Origin: Littorina saxatilis
Taxonomy: Eukaryota; Mollusca; Gastropoda; Littorinimorpha; Littorinidae
Direction: 5' to 3'
Length of the DNA stretch: 64,000 nt
Assembly (NCBI RefSeq): GCF_037325665.1
Contig: NC_090248.1
Coordinates: 26,232,878-26,296,877 of the forward strand
Positions within the stretch are counted from its first letter, which is position 1; the number at the start of each line of letters is the position of its first letter. Shown piece by piece: positions 12,147-46,644 of this stretch. Below the pieces are notes generated by a model that was not told where the DNA came from, made no database searches, and saw only the letters and a program-made list of their open reading frames with translations. The translations under genes were made by a program, and so were the position numbers.

Positions 12147-13149
12147 CTACCATGGAAAGGAGGGAGGGGGGGAGCGATGGGGAGACAGGACTAATCCATT
12201 ACACAATAGACCGCCGAGGACCCGTCACCGGTCTGACTAGAGACTACGCGACAGTGCGCGACCTTCATCTAAAGCATATACAGGAAATATTTTTGTTCTT
12301 CTAGTACCTTTACAGTATTTTCTCGCGCTGTACCAAGTTTAAAGTCATAAAAGTCAAAAATAAGGGAGTTATGATGCATTTTCGAAGAGCTACCAAGCAA
12401 AGTGAAGCATCGGAATTCTGCGTCTGACCATGTTCGCTTTTTTTAGACCCGCACCCTCGACCTCTAACATGTAATGTTTTTATATATATATCTAGTATTT
12501 TCACAACAGTAGAGACTTTAAGAAGGGCTACCACATTCATATGGTTGGCATTTTCGTGGTTGCAAAAGACACTCGGCGGGGGAACACCATGTGTCGCTAG
12601 TACAGCGGTTAAGAGGACAGAAGAATTTCGTTTCGCTGGTCGCACCGGTTCAGAAGTGTCGATCAGATAATACCAGCTGCCTCACTTCTGCTGAAACGCA
12701 TCAGATACTCAGGCCACAACTCAACACATCATAAACTTTAACTGCTTCATGCATTTTTCTCCTCTAGGCGGCTTGACCAGCCGACTGAAAAGTTGAGTCG
12801 GTCTGATGTTTGGGTCGCCATCTTGAAATTTCTTTCGTCTGCTCAGTCACTCACTTACCCAATTCAAGCCTGCTTTACGGCTTTTTAAACTTGATTTTTA
12901 AAAACATTTCAATGATAAATCGCGCCTAAAGATGTCAGAGCATACATCGATTACACAAGGTAGGCATATTTTATGACTATTCGAATATAAAACGCGACCG
13001 AAGTCACTTTCGTCCGAATGACCAATTCTACGAATTTCGTTTCTCTTGGCGAAGCGAATTTCTGTTCGTAGAGATCGGAAGTCACGTGTACTCAAAAAGG
13101 TGTGACGTTTTACAACCGAAAATGCCAACGAAACGAATGTGGTAGTGCT

Positions 13150-14510
13150 TCTTAATCTCTCTATTGTCTGACTTTGTACCAACTTTTAGATTATAGGAAT
13201 AAGGGAGTTATGATGCATTTTCAAAGAGCTATCGAGCAAAAAAGAAAGCCTCGGATTTTTGTCTTCGAAAATGCATCATAACTCCCTTATTTGTTTATTT
13301 CTATAACTTAAAAGTTGGTTCAAGGTAAGACAATGTTGTGCAGATACTAAATATATAAAACATATTACATGAAAATGCTTTGGTTTGAGGACGCGCGTGC
13401 GGGTTAACAATGCGAACAAGGTCGGACACAGAATTCCGATGCTTTCACTTTCGCTCGATAGCTCTTCGAAAATGCATCACAACTCCCACATTTTTACATT
13501 TTGTCAAGTTTTGACTAAATGTTTTAACATAGAGGGGGAATCGAGACGAGGGTCCTGGTGTTCTATATATGTGTGTGTGTGTGTCTGTCTGTGTCTGTCT
13601 GTCTGTGAGTGAGTGTGTGTGTGTAGAGCGATTCAGACTAAACTACTGGACCGATCTTTATGAAATTTGACATGAGAGTTCCTGGGAATGATATCCCCGG
13701 ACGTTTTTTTCTTTTTTTTGATAAATACCTTTGATGACGTCATATCCGGCTTTTTGTAAAAGTTGAGGCGGCACTGTCACACCCTCATTTTTCAATCAAA
13801 TGGATTGAAATTTTGGCAAAGCAATCTTCGACGAAGGCCGGACTTTGGTATTGCATTTTAGCTTGGTGGCTTAAAAACTAATGAATGAGTTTGGTCATTA
13901 AAAATCGGAAACTTGTAATTAAAATTATTTTTTTATTAAACGATCCAAAAAGAATCATCTTATTCTTCGTCATTTTCTGATTCCAAAAACATATACATAT
14001 ATTATATTTGGATTACAAACAAGCTCTGAAAATTAAAAATATGAAAATTATGATTAAAATTAATTTTCCGAAATCGATTTAAACACAATTTCATCTTATT
14101 CCTTGTCGGTCCCTGATTCCAAAAACATATAGATATGATATGTTTGGATTAAAAACAAACTCAGTAAGCTAAAAAGAATAGACATACAGAAAAGCGTGTT
14201 ATCCTGCTCAGCGCGACCACTACCGCACTATTCTGCATGGCTTGTCGATTTCACTGCCTTTGCCACGAGCGGTGGACTGACGAAACTACGAGTATGTGGT
14301 CTTGGTGAAAAAAGCAGTGCGTTCAGTTTCATTCTGTGAGTTCAACAGCTTGACTTAATGTTGTTATTTCGCCTTACGCGACTTGTTTTAATTTCTATGA
14401 CTAAAAACTTAGTACAAAGTCAGATAATGTTGTGAAGATACTACATATATATATTAAAATATTACATGAACATGCTTTTGTTGGAGGTCGCGCGTAGTCT
14501 TTAGTCAGAC
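13150..14510 (+). repeat. Palindrome-rich repeat split by a Helentron-like insertion
   Basis: Inverted blocks AAGGGAGTTATGATGC (13200s) and its complement (13270s) form a hairpin. The sequence after the hairpin (13290-13400: GTTGTGCAGATACTA...) is repeated at 14388-14510 but separated from its own left part (to 13492) by family 1 copy C. This gives an empty-site comparison for that insertion. Confidence 0.65.
13493..14387 (+). mobile_element. Helentron-like family 1, copy C
   Basis: Full-length 0.9 kb copy: terminal palindrome, TG-rich repeat, conserved GCGGCACTGTCAC block, and right end ...CGCCTTACGCGACTTGTT. More diverged than the copies in UROC1 introns. Inserted in the repeat at 13150. 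Confidence 0.85.
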
Positions 14511-15295
14511 CCTCGCGTCACGTATGCAAGCTACTAAAGCGAGGTTACCCTAGCTATGACGTCACAAAGCACGCTACACCGTGCACAGACACTCATGCAT
14601 GCAAGCGTGACCAGGGCCAACAACTTCAGGGTACAGTACTCTAAGCTACTTAAGGGAGATTACCCTAGCTATTACGTCACAAAGCACGCTACACCGTGAA
14701 CAAAGACACTTAGCTGCCGCCCCGGGAAACTAGAAATACGGACAACAACGAAACTGACGCTATGACGTCACTACTCACGAAATGGCTAACACACATATAT
14801 ACGTACACACCATAGCATCAATCATACGCACAACACATCATAAAACCGATCAAACTTAGCAAATACAAATTACAATAATACAAAAGAAACTATCTGCTTA
14901 CAGTCCACTCAATGTATAGGAGAACTCGTCACAAACTCCGCCGACGGAAACTGGTCACAACGCTGACCCAAAATCACAATCGTCCTATCGCTACGAAAAT
15001 CTTAAGGGTACTGACAAAGCCTCCGCTATCCGTATGATTCTTGCACGCACCCGTTTTAACAATGAATCAGATGTATACACATTTACATGTCCACAGTTAA
15101 ATTGCATCAGCATACATCATTCTGAGTTACACGCTGTACATGTAATGCTGAATTATCTTGTGTACAGCTTTTCATGTTGAGTTGTATCTGGTCACTATGC
15201 CTACAAAGGACAGGTGTAGAAACAGGCATTCAAATTTAAGGTTTAAGGTTTTAAGGTAAAGAACAGTTTTGGGGGCCATCTGCATGTAGTCGTTG

Positions 15296-15440
15296 TACTA
15301 GTTCTTCTTCTTCTTCTTCTTCTTCTTGTTCCTGGGCTTGAGTTCCCAGGGTCATCCCTTTTCGGGGATGAGAATTTTGCGTGTATGGCCGTTTGTTATA
15401 CCCTGCCGCATGGGCAGCCATACTCCGACTTCGAGTGATT
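15296..15440 (-). mobile_element. SINE 3' fragment with GAA tail
   Basis: Minus-strand tail of GAAGAAGAAG preceded by a segment similar to the end of the tRNA-type SINE at 52633 (CATACACG...). 5' truncated. Confidence 0.55.
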
Positions 15441-15546
15441 AAGAGAATATTTATGAATACAGATAGATAACAGGGCTTGAAGGCAGAAAACAGTGCAGAT
15501 AAACAGCAAGACAAAAGACAGAATATGAGAAACAAAAAGAAAGGAT

Positions 15547-16146
15547 AGACAGTGGGAACATTGTTGCCCTGTGTTACCAGCCAGGGGGTAGCCTATAGAC
15601 AGTGGGAACATTGTTGCCCTGTGTTACCAGCCAGGGGGTAGCCTATAGACAGTGGGAACATTGTTGCCCTGTGTTACCAGCCAGGGGGTAGCCTATAGAC
15701 AGTGGGAACATTGTTGCCCTGTGTTACCAGCCAGGGGGTAGCCTATAGACAGTGGGAACATTGTTGCCCTGTGTTGCCAGCCAGGGGGTAGCCTATAGAC
15801 AGTGGGAACATTGTTGCCCTGTGTTACCAGCCAGGGGGTAGCCTATAGACAGTGGGAACATTGTTGCCCTGTGTTACCAGCCAGGGGGTAGCCTATAGAC
15901 AGTGGGAACATTGTTGCCCTGTGTTACCAGCCAGGGGGTAGCCTATAGACAGTGGGAACATTGTTGCCCTGTGTTACCAGCCAGGGGGTAGCCTATAGAC
16001 AGTGGGAACATTGTTGCCCTGTCTTACCAGCCAGGGGGTAGCCTATAGACAGTGGGAACATTGTTGCCCTGTGTTACCAGCCAGGGGGTAGCCTATAGAC
16101 AGTGGGAACATTGTTGCCCTGTGTTGCCAGCCAGGGGGTAGCCTAT
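15547..16146. repeat. 50 bp minisatellite, exactly 12 units
   Basis: Twelve head-to-tail copies of a 50 bp unit (starts AGACAGTGGGAACATTGTTG), differing only at isolated bases such as TTACC/TTGCC. Each unit can form a small hairpin with stem CCCTG / CAGGG. There is no spacer sequence between units. Intergenic, 3.9 kb after CHCHD4. Confidence 0.97.
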
Positions 16147-16584
16147 TTCAATCCACGGGCTACCCTCGCGGTGTTGTACTTATGATTTAATGCATTTGGA
16201 ATTATATCAGTTGGAATGCAGTAGACAAGCTGTTAGTTCAGGGTTTTCTACCAAGTGATTTTGTTGTTTAGTTGAATGGTGTGCCAATGATTGAGGAATG
16301 CACTAATTGGCGACAAGAGGTGAAACACTGAGGGGGGGAAAGCTAGAATTGTAGTTGTGTGTGCTCTGTGTTCAAGAAGGGTTTGTTTACTAAGCTTTGC
16401 AAAAATTTATAAAAAGAACTGTCAAATGCACATTTATCAAAGTGATAATGAGCGTAATATGCATGTGTTGTCACGTTTTAAATTCAGTTATTGTTCTTCT
16501 TAACAGAATTGTTGGTCTTTAGGTCTGTAGGTTGTAAGATCAGTAATACGTCATGTTTAAGAATTTGTGTTTGTGTTAAATTCT

Positions 16585-16984
16585 TTACCCCCCGCGGGTT
16601 AGGGGGAGTCCCATATTGGTTGGGCCGAGAAAGAATTTACCCGATGCTCCCCAGCATGTCGTAAGAGGCGACTAACGGATTCTGTTTCTCCTTTTACCCT
16701 TGTTAAGTGTTTCTTGTGTAGAATATAGTCAATTTTTGTAAAGATTTTAGTCAAGCAGTATGTAAGAAATGTTAAGTCCTTTGTACTGGAAACTTGCATT
16801 CTCCCAGTAGGGTAATATAATATTGTACTACGTTGCAAGCCCCTGGAGCACATTTTTGATTAGTGCTTTTGTGAACAAGAAACAATTGACAAGTGGCTCT
16901 ATCCCATCTCCCCCCTTCCCCCGTCGCGATATAACCTTCGTGGTTGAAAACGACGTTAAACACCAAATAAAGAAAGAAAGAAAG
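16585..16984 (+). mobile_element. Full-length molluscan SINE, about 400 bp
   Basis: Runs from a CCCCCCGCGGGTTAGGGGG head through CGATGCTCCCCAGCATG to the 3' end CGACGTTAAACACCAAATAA plus an AAAG tail. Partial copies of its 3' end occur at 7554-7705 (+) and 51222-51297 (-). I recall near-identical sequences as common in gastropod transcripts. Confidence 0.8.
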
Positions 16985-17444
16985 TTAAATTCTTTTATTG
17001 ATGTTAAAGTGGCAGTGTGGATCTTTTCCGAGGATCTGAATAATTAACATGCATCTGCTTTGATATTCAAACTACATTTGCATCATAATTGGTATCCAAG
17101 AGTAACCGATATCATTTTGTATACAGTTACTTTCAACCCAGTTCATTGTAGTGAAAAGCATATTTGTTACTATTTCCAAGGAAATACATGTTTTTTAAAA
17201 GATCACTGAATTTTGTGTTTTGATTTCATTGACATTTATCACCCTGTCTCTCTTTGTCTATCTTGCATCGATAAGAAGAAAGCAAAAATCAGTATCTTGA
17301 AAAGAGGATTTCAATTTAAATAGGACATCAGCACCATTCCTATACAGTGTAAATCAAATGAAGCCCATGTATGAGAATTCTACTCAAAAAAGCAATCACA
17401 ATCGTCCAAGCTGTAAGCAGCGGCAACATCAACAGTACATGCCA

Positions 17445-17498
<54 letters not shown>

Positions 17499-18645
17499 CA
17501 ACCACACACACACACACGCATCCTAACAAATGTTGTCCCACACACCCCAAGTTCACACGAGGCCTGAGAAGTTAACAGCTTTTCATCCTTCAAAAGCGCC
17601 GTTAGACAACAAGACATTTACATACCTTGTTACGAAACAACACGGTGACACGTGTCGATACTGAAGATCATAAAAGGCTGGCGATCTTCAATCTGACCAA
17701 CTGTGTATTTTTAAATCGTGTCGGGTACGCTATCAGTTCTCTGATAAGCTTTGGGGGTGTGTACCACAGCCACATGCACTTCTTAATTATCCAGCAAATA
17801 TGCCTTGTCTGTTGTCAAATCAGAATATCAGTGCCTGTGGGGTGTGTGTCTCTGTGTTGTCGATGTCAAGGTCAGTTGCTTAATCGTTTGTATGCTTGTG
17901 TTCAAAATATAAAGAAAGGGGGGGGGGGGGGGGTTACTGTTCTGGGTTGATTTTTAGATTTTGTTGTTGTATTGTTCGACAACAGTATCAAGTTAAACAG
18001 GAACAGGTAAAACCTTGTATCTCCGTGAATTTCAAGCATGCTATCCGACTAACTTTCTGTTTTCTTACAAAGAAGGACGAGCAATTACAGACATCTACAA
18101 AAAACAAAAAAATACAACATTATTTAAAAAACAAAACTGTTTTGAATGGCTAGATAACCTCACAAAATAAATTACTTTTTGTTTAATCCAACCATTACTT
18201 TGAGGCAGTTTGAAAATCAAATGCACACTGAAACTCAGGGGCTGATACCGGCTTTTAGACAAATAGTTAACCAGTGAAAGGAAGGACGACCACACTGGAC
18301 ATCACCCCTTTTAATATGGGTCAATCTTTCGAGGCTAATCTGCGCAGTCAACAACAGGTTCCCGAATGAGTACAACGGCAAGAAATCAGTCAATAAACAT
18401 AGCTGACTGCGACAGCTGATTACCTTTGCCTCATTCAGTGTCTTACACAGCAGGTAAGTTTGAAGAGTATATTTCAGCTTTAGTGGCTTTTTTCGGGTAA
18501 TCGTTATAATATTCTATTCGCGGTTCAGTTTGTGAATAGAGTGTACGAAGTAACTTGCGTCCAACTCAAAAAGAATGACTCGATTTGCTCGAAATCATGC
18601 AGCTGTTTTCACGCACGCACGCACATCAATGACACTGACACACGC

Positions 18646-18757
18646 ACACACACACACACACACACACACCGGTACACGCGCGCACACACTGACACGCACA
18701 CACACCGTCCGGCACACACACGCACACCGGCACACTCACACACACACACACACACAC
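18646..18757. repeat. (CA)n microsatellite, interrupted
   Basis: CA-rich block with CG interruptions, about 380 bp upstream of the UROC1 start codon. Confidence 0.9.
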
Positions 18758-19135
18758 ATTCTAAACTATTGTGCCAGAGACAAAGAAACGGAGAGAGAGT
18801 GAGAGAGAATACAGTCTTCATATATATCTTTTAATCGTCATTGAATTGCGGCGCCAACAAATCTCTACAAACTTTGAGCACTGCTTGCAATTCCGGCTCA
18901 GTCTTCAGTTCTTTTTCATGTGCGAGCAGTTGCCTCCCATTCTCCATTTCTTTCTTGACGGTGGTGCCGCGCATCTAATCCGCCGACACAAGTAATTTAA
19001 TAAAACCGTGACTGATTTTCACCTGTGCATATGAATGTCATCACTGAGACTATTCTTATCACTCGCTGTTTTCAATCTAAATTTAGTTGTTCATCATCAA
19101 GCGTGAGTGTTTGAGCGAGAGGAACCCGGGCCGAA

Positions 19136-41137
<22,002 letters not shown>

Positions 41138-41199
41138 TGTGACGTCATACACTGACGTCATGGCTGTTAGAAAAGCACACCACCTGTTGGATGCTCAGT

Positions 41200-41205
41200 A
41201 ATAAA
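41200..41205 (+). promoter_or_regulatory. UROC1 polyadenylation signal AATAAA
   Basis: Canonical AATAAA 63 bp after the UROC1 stop codon, followed by a T/G-rich stretch. Confidence 0.75.
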
Positions 41206-41611
41206 TCATCTGGCGTTTCTTTGGTCATCGGTCATTGCTTCTGGATATTGTATTTCGACAGAAAAGGGATAATGGTGTATAGTCTGAGCGTTTCTTTTCT
41301 TCACAAAACATGTTTGATAAATGCGGGACAACATTTGTTGATTTCAATGTGTGGAAAAACCTTTAATTTCAAGTTACTTATTCACTTATATTCGATTCAT
41401 AGTTGGTTCATTTCAAGTCTACTTTGATAACATTTTGTGAATTTTTCTTTCAGTTTATGCATGGCATGAACAAATGTAGGAATAGTTTCCGACCAATTCC
41501 AATTAAGACGATGATGAGTAATTGAACTGATGTCTCTTCTCCATAATCTATTTTTGATGCTATTCTTCATTAAAACATTTTTCATGTTGATGGTTCTGTT
41601 CCTGTTTCTGG

Positions 41612-41654
41612 AAAGCGCCTGGAGCCAATTGATGGGACTCGCGCTATAGAAAAG

Positions 41655-41692
<38 letters not shown>
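41612..41692 (+). mobile_element. SINE 3' tail with (ATT)n
   Basis: GAAAGCGCCTGGAGCC ... GCGCTATAGAAAAG followed by an ATT repeat, the widespread invertebrate SINE tail form. 5' truncated. Confidence 0.6.
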
Positions 41693-41693
<1 letters not shown>

Positions 41694-41985
41694 TTTCTTT
41701 TTTTGTGTACCTTCCTTGTGAAATTATTCTGTTGATTAAAAATTCTGTGTCGACTGCTATCACTGAGAGAATTTGGATTCTGATTCGTTTATGAGTGTGT
41801 TCTTTATAAATGCAATTTAACTTGAATCGATGCATGTTCAGTGGTTTGCAACACAATTTAAGAGCTTGATTTAAAGTGCAGGTCGATTGGAGTATACTAC
41901 ACCGTTTGCCTTACTGCACGTAGTGATTCTTTGACGCAAGGTCCTGTGGTTTGCCATGCCTAGTCCATCCTGCAAAATGTGAATA

Positions 41986-42006
41986 TGTGTGTGTGTTTGT
42001 GTGTGA

Positions 42007-42067
<61 letters not shown>

Positions 42068-42147
42068 ATGTGTGTGTGTGATGTGTGTGTGTGGTGTGTG
42101 TGTGTGATGTGTGTGTGTGTGTATGTGTGTGTGTGTGTGTGTGTGAT
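41986..42147. repeat. (TG)n microsatellite with GATG interruptions
   Basis: TG-rich run with regularly placed TGTGATG units near 42065-42115. Confidence 0.95.
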
Positions 42148-42271
42148 GTGCATGAGTTGTACCTTTCTTTACTCGATCCTCCTCATGTTCCTGTCAAATT
42201 TCTTTGGTTAATAGAAACTAAACAAAATTTGTTAAAAATGCCAAATGCTCAACTTCTTGTTCACAATCAAA

Positions 42272-42740
42272 TTTGTTTGTTTGTTTGTTTATTTGTTGCT
42301 TAACGTCCAGCCGACTACGCAGAGCCATATCAGGACGAGGAAGGGGGGGATGAAGGGGGCCACTTGTCAAGCGATTCCTGTTTACAAATGCACTAACCCA
42401 TTACTTGTGTCCCAGCAGGCTTTAGTAAAACTAAATTAATACCTACTGGAAGATTACCAGTTTCCAGTATGTTAAAATAGGCTTAACCTATCTACTGCTG
42501 GACTTACATCAGAACACTAACAGATTAAACTATACATGAATCGCGAGACAAGCGGCAAGAGAAGAGATTTTTGGAAAAAATACAGGTGAATGAGCAAGGA
42601 GGCAGAAAAAAGAAAAGCATTCATGAAGAAAAAGAGAGCATGACAGGAAAGAGGAACCAAAAATCTACCTAACAGCAAACTAGAAAGCTCCTGCGGTTCC
42701 AAAAACAGGAGGGGCCTTTAATTTCATAACCGCAGTGCCC
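42272..42740 (-). mobile_element. SINE with (CAAA)n tail
   Basis: On the minus strand the element ends TGGCTCTGCGTAGTCGGCTG, GACGTTAAGCAAC and a CAAA tail; the complementary tail is also seen near 7510 and at the window end (63975). 5' boundary uncertain. Confidence 0.6.
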
Positions 42741-43220
42741 CACTGCGGGACACGATCAAATGACTATAAGATTATTTTTAAGACTACATTCAGAAACACT
42801 CACTGAATTCATTCAAACAATTTCGGTTTCTATAATTAATCTTCCTTTTATTTTGTTGAAAAAAGTTGATCCGTATTCTTTGTGTATAAGAAAGCCCTCT
42901 TTTAAAATATAAATATGTGGTTCCTTTAAAATACAACCCTCTTTGAAATCACCACACAGTAATTAACCCACGCAGCAGTGAAACCACAAACAGAAAAATA
43001 CATTTATCACCTCACAAACGAACAAAAATACAAACGAACAAATAGACAGTATTGGTAAGGCACACACATTGAAAAGATTGATCTTGCACATGTTCACAAA
43101 GTATTACACACTGTAGAATGCACCCAAAAGATAAGATTGCTGGCATGTAAAATGTCTAATTCGTAAGACACAACTCCCATGTGAAAGCTACCTCACCTTT
43201 TAAACAGACTTTTCACTTTA

Positions 43221-44046
43221 ACTTTTATTAACTGTACCATCCCACTGCTTTAAAATTCGGCTCCCTTTCTCTGAGTGTTGCGCTACCCAGGTGTGTGCGT
43301 GTTTAGTTATAATAGCTACCATGCACTTATGTCACAATGAGTGAGGTCTTTTACGTGCCACACTGGTGACACGAGAGTGGGACACAGATACCATCTTTCA
43401 GTCTGTACATAAAGTTGATCTAGTGTGACCATCCCGGCCCGGTGCAACACGAAATTTTTACTCCATGAAAAATTTACTCCGGAGTAAATATTTCGTATGA
43501 AATTGTTACTCCGAGTACACTTTTCATACGAGAAAAAAATTCCCCAAGGCACGAAAAAATTACTCCCCCCACGAAATTTTTACTCCCCATTTTTTTTACT
43601 CCCAGTAAAAATCTCGTACGCAAAAATGGGATGCGGGCGAAGGGATAATGCCAATAAGTGATCTCGCGCACACGAATGTCGCGCTACCCTCCTTCCACCA
43701 CCAAGACTAACAGGGGACAAGGGAGTAAAAATTTCGTACACCTGGCATGGGAAGTTAAATTGCTCGTGTTGGGGTGAAGTAAATTATTCGTTATTTATTA
43801 GTCAGGGGAGTAACATTTTTGTACGAAATTTTTACTGGGAACTCACCTGTCTTGGGGAGTAATTTTCTCGTGCAATGGGGGAGTGCTTTTTTCGTAAAGG
43901 GAGTAACTTTTTTGTACGAAATGTTTACTCCGGAGTAAAAATTTCGTGGGAGTAACTTTCTCGTGTTACACCGGCCCGGATAATTCAAACCCGCAATCTG
44001 AAGATCACAAGTCCAGTGCTCTACCAACTGATCTACCTTAGGCCCC
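43221..44046 (-). mobile_element. tRNA-derived SINE split by a MITE
   Basis: Minus strand begins near 44046 with a tRNA-like head (A box TAGATCAGTTGG, B box GGGTTTGAAT), continues after the inserted MITE (43443-43970) with TCAACTTTATGTACAGACTG, GGCACGTAAAAGACC and CACACACCTGGGTAGCGC. This body is one I recognise as a common gastropod SINE. Confidence 0.75.
43443..43970. mobile_element. Inverted-repeat element with 9 bp target duplication (MULE-like MITE)
   Basis: Flanked by perfect direct repeats CCGGCCCGG (43434-43442 and 43971-43979). Termini TGCAACACGA and inverse TCGTGTTACA. Inside, the motif ACGAAATTTTTACTCC and its inverse recur many times in both orientations. No coding capacity. The 9 bp duplication fits Mutator-like transposases. 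Confidence 0.8.
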
Positions 44047-45149
44047 CTGGACAGAAGGAAAGGATGTCCGACAGATTGACACAATTACCCAGTACGTATA
44101 TATAGAGCAGTAAATACAATCAGGATGATGTTTTCTTCCAAATACAGCAATTAAAGCTTATAATTATGTGTTCTTTCCTTTGCTGAAATTATTAATATCG
44201 CAGTAACTTTGTCTGCGTATTGATTTTTCTGCATCTCGCTCATAAATGTTTTATGTGCAAGCTGTCTCAGTGGCGAACTATAATATATTCTTTGTTCCAA
44301 TTTTGTATTAATTTTATGAACATATAAATATGTATCACAGGGTGCTAATGGAATCTTATTAACCTCGTTCAATGTATTTTTCATTTCAAATGAATAGTGA
44401 ATCAGGCACTATTTTTTTCCATTCACCATTGGGGAAACAATAAACAGCTCAATTGAGTAGAGTCACCATAATAATGTCCAAAGCAAAATGACCATATGTT
44501 AACTCACGCACTGATAGACAGACAGACAGACAGACTGACAGACACACAGACACACACACACACACACACACACTGTGTGTCTCTCTCAGCAAGGACAGTG
44601 ATATGTGCAAATTAATATGGACAATTTTTGGGGTACACTGCTGCCCACGAGATTCAAACAATGTGTAAGACATTGACCTAAACAACCCCAAAAGAGACAA
44701 ATAAATAGCATTGTAAAAGTGATAACAAGCACTTCTGTGTTAAAAAAAAAAATCATATAAGAACAAATCAAACTGGAAAAAAAATCCACGGAAGGTATCA
44801 GACCAAACAACAACATGCATGAATCATAGTTCAAATTTTCAAAAAGAAAAACAAATTGCAACTAAACCCACAGGAGTATCAGAATTCAAACAGTAGCCCA
44901 GGTTTTTTTCAATCAAGAGATCACAATCTATACTCATTACCCTCAGGGGGTACAAACACAGACATAATTTCAGCTCACTTCAGGTTAACAAAAAGAGTAA
45001 ATATATAGCTGGTGGTCCAAATTTCACAGGAGTGAGATCAACAGGCAGCAGATACGTCTATCTTAAAGGTACATTGTACCCCCTCCCTTTCTATGTTAAC
45101 AATCATGTAAACCACCAAAAAATCGCCCAGGCATTTACACATTGGATAT

Positions 45150-45763
45150 GCAGTGGAACCTCCTTTCTAACAAAGCAACAATTTTAGACTTCTTCTTTTT
45201 ACGACCTTGTTTTTCACATTTTCTGTAAATTAACCCCCATTTTTAGACTCCCTCCCTTTCACCTTCACCGTGCTTCGTGGACGACCCAGAGCCTCACAAA
45301 ATCGTCTTTATCTCTGAAACTATTTGGAGTTTTTAATTGAGACTTCATGTAATCTCCAATCACCATACGACCTTCCTATTGCCAAACTTTTGAAAGATTA
45401 TCTTTGTAAACAAACAAATAAACGATGACGTAATTTGAACTACACAGTCCTCATGATGTGGGTCGTGGACGACCCATATGGAATTATGTAACGAATTTTA
45501 CGCTGTTTATCCTTATTCGGACGGCGTGGGTCGTTTACGACCCATACTCTGCAAAGAGGCGGCAAAACGTTTATTCCTATTTCGGATGGCGTACGTGGGT
45601 CGTGTACGATCCATACTTTTTACGTTGAATCCTTCTTTGGAAAGTACGGGTCGCGTACGACCTACATCATCCGGACTGTGTAGTCCAAAGCGTGATCTGG
45701 TGAAGGTTAAAGACCTGATCTTCTTAGATTTTTGAAGGTCGTAAAAGGGGGGGTTCCCCTGTA
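45150..45763. mobile_element. ACAGTGGAACC-type MITE carrying GGGTCGT palindromes
   Basis: Ends GCAGTGGAACCTCCTTTC and inverse AAGGGGGGGTTCCCCTGTA. Four near-perfect 18 bp palindromes of the form TGGGTCGTNNACGACCCA lie at 45459, 45527, 45596 and 45647, with a half copy near 45277. Confidence 0.7.
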
Positions 45764-45941
45764 TTGGGGCATGCTTTCAGATGCACACATGCAATAAAAA
45801 AAATCTACACCCTTAAATTGCTGCTTTCTGTGTGGAGAAAAGATATGTTCTGTAAAGTTATGTTCTATACCTATGTCAATCTGCAAAATATTAGTTCAGC
45901 AAAAAATTCCACTGTGCACAGGAATTGATTTTTGACATGGA

Positions 45942-46579
45942 TGAACTCAGGTCAAAATGAGTTCGGCTCATTCTCTCCCTGACAGGATGCCTTGAGTTTC
46001 CTTGTCTGGCAAGGAAACCGATTTTTTTTATTTATTTTTTTTGCATATTTAGAGTTTTTTGTAATGTATTATTGATATAAGCAGATTCGCGATCGTCGAT
46101 AATGATTTTTCATGGTGTTTTGTGATATTTTTAAATTACAAAGGAATATTGATATGTAAGACAGTTTCAAGCGAGCTATTTTTCGCGGCTGTATTTACTG
46201 TGCAAACAACTCTAAATATGGCAAAAGTGTCACGTGATAATCAACCGTTTGGTTTCGGCGCTCACTGGAGCAGACGATTTTTTCTGTAACCAGTTGACAG
46301 TGATAAAACCATATATTACGGTCTCCTTCCGGCAGCAGTCCCAAAATTTCGACTTGTTTTGACCTTAGAACGATGTCTTTATCATAACTGTGAAGAACAG
46401 AACGGAGATCACTGTCGAAGTCGGCCAATCTGCAATCATTTTCGTCTCGCGAACACTGATCTCAAATTTAGATCAGTGCTCGCGAAAACCATATGGGAGA
46501 TAACTCTGTATTTTTGTTTTGATAGATTTGCGTAGGACTCAGGGAGAGAATGAGCCGAACTCATTTTAACCTGAGTTCA
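45942..46579. mobile_element. Inverted-repeat element, 41 bp TIRs
   Basis: TIR TGAACTCAGGTCAAAATGAG... (45942-45982) matches the inverse at 46539-46579 with one or two differences. Interior holds an antisense 77-codon frame (46428-46195, starts MADFDSDLRSVLHSYDKD). A solo match to the TIR end also occurs near 8805. Confidence 0.8.
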
Positions 46580-46644
46580 GGATGGGATAAAGGATGCTCT
46601 CATCCAATATAGATCCCAGGTGGTTAATGGTCAACTGGAATGAC

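Larger units (their letters stand above)
11694..15546. other. Intergenic, repeat-filled
   Basis: No gene seen. 11694-11960 is the CHCHD4 3' flank. 11964-12146 is a dispersed repeat shared with 21318-21500. 12310-13492 and 14388-14510 hold copies of a repeat with inverted blocks reading AAGGGAGTTATGATGC. 14530-14710 has a local duplication (GTTACCCTAGCTATGACG). 15296-15440 is a SINE tail. Confidence 0.5.
16147..19135. other. Intergenic region upstream of UROC1
   Basis: Contains the SINE at 16585, a (CT)n run (17440-17494), a G run near 17920 and a (CA)n block (18646-18757). Apart from these I see no gene. The last several hundred bases must include the UROC1 promoter and 5' UTR, but no TATA box stands out. 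Confidence 0.5.

Noticed and set aside
15547-16146. CRISPR-like regular array
   Set aside because: The 50 bp units abut with no unique spacers, and the context is a eukaryotic intergenic region; it is a minisatellite.
43978-44046. tRNA gene
   Set aside because: Same reason: a tRNA-like SINE head with degenerate stems.
44151-44384. 77-codon minus-strand frame with protein-like composition
   Set aside because: No recognised domain and no supporting splice or start context; left out of the gene list.
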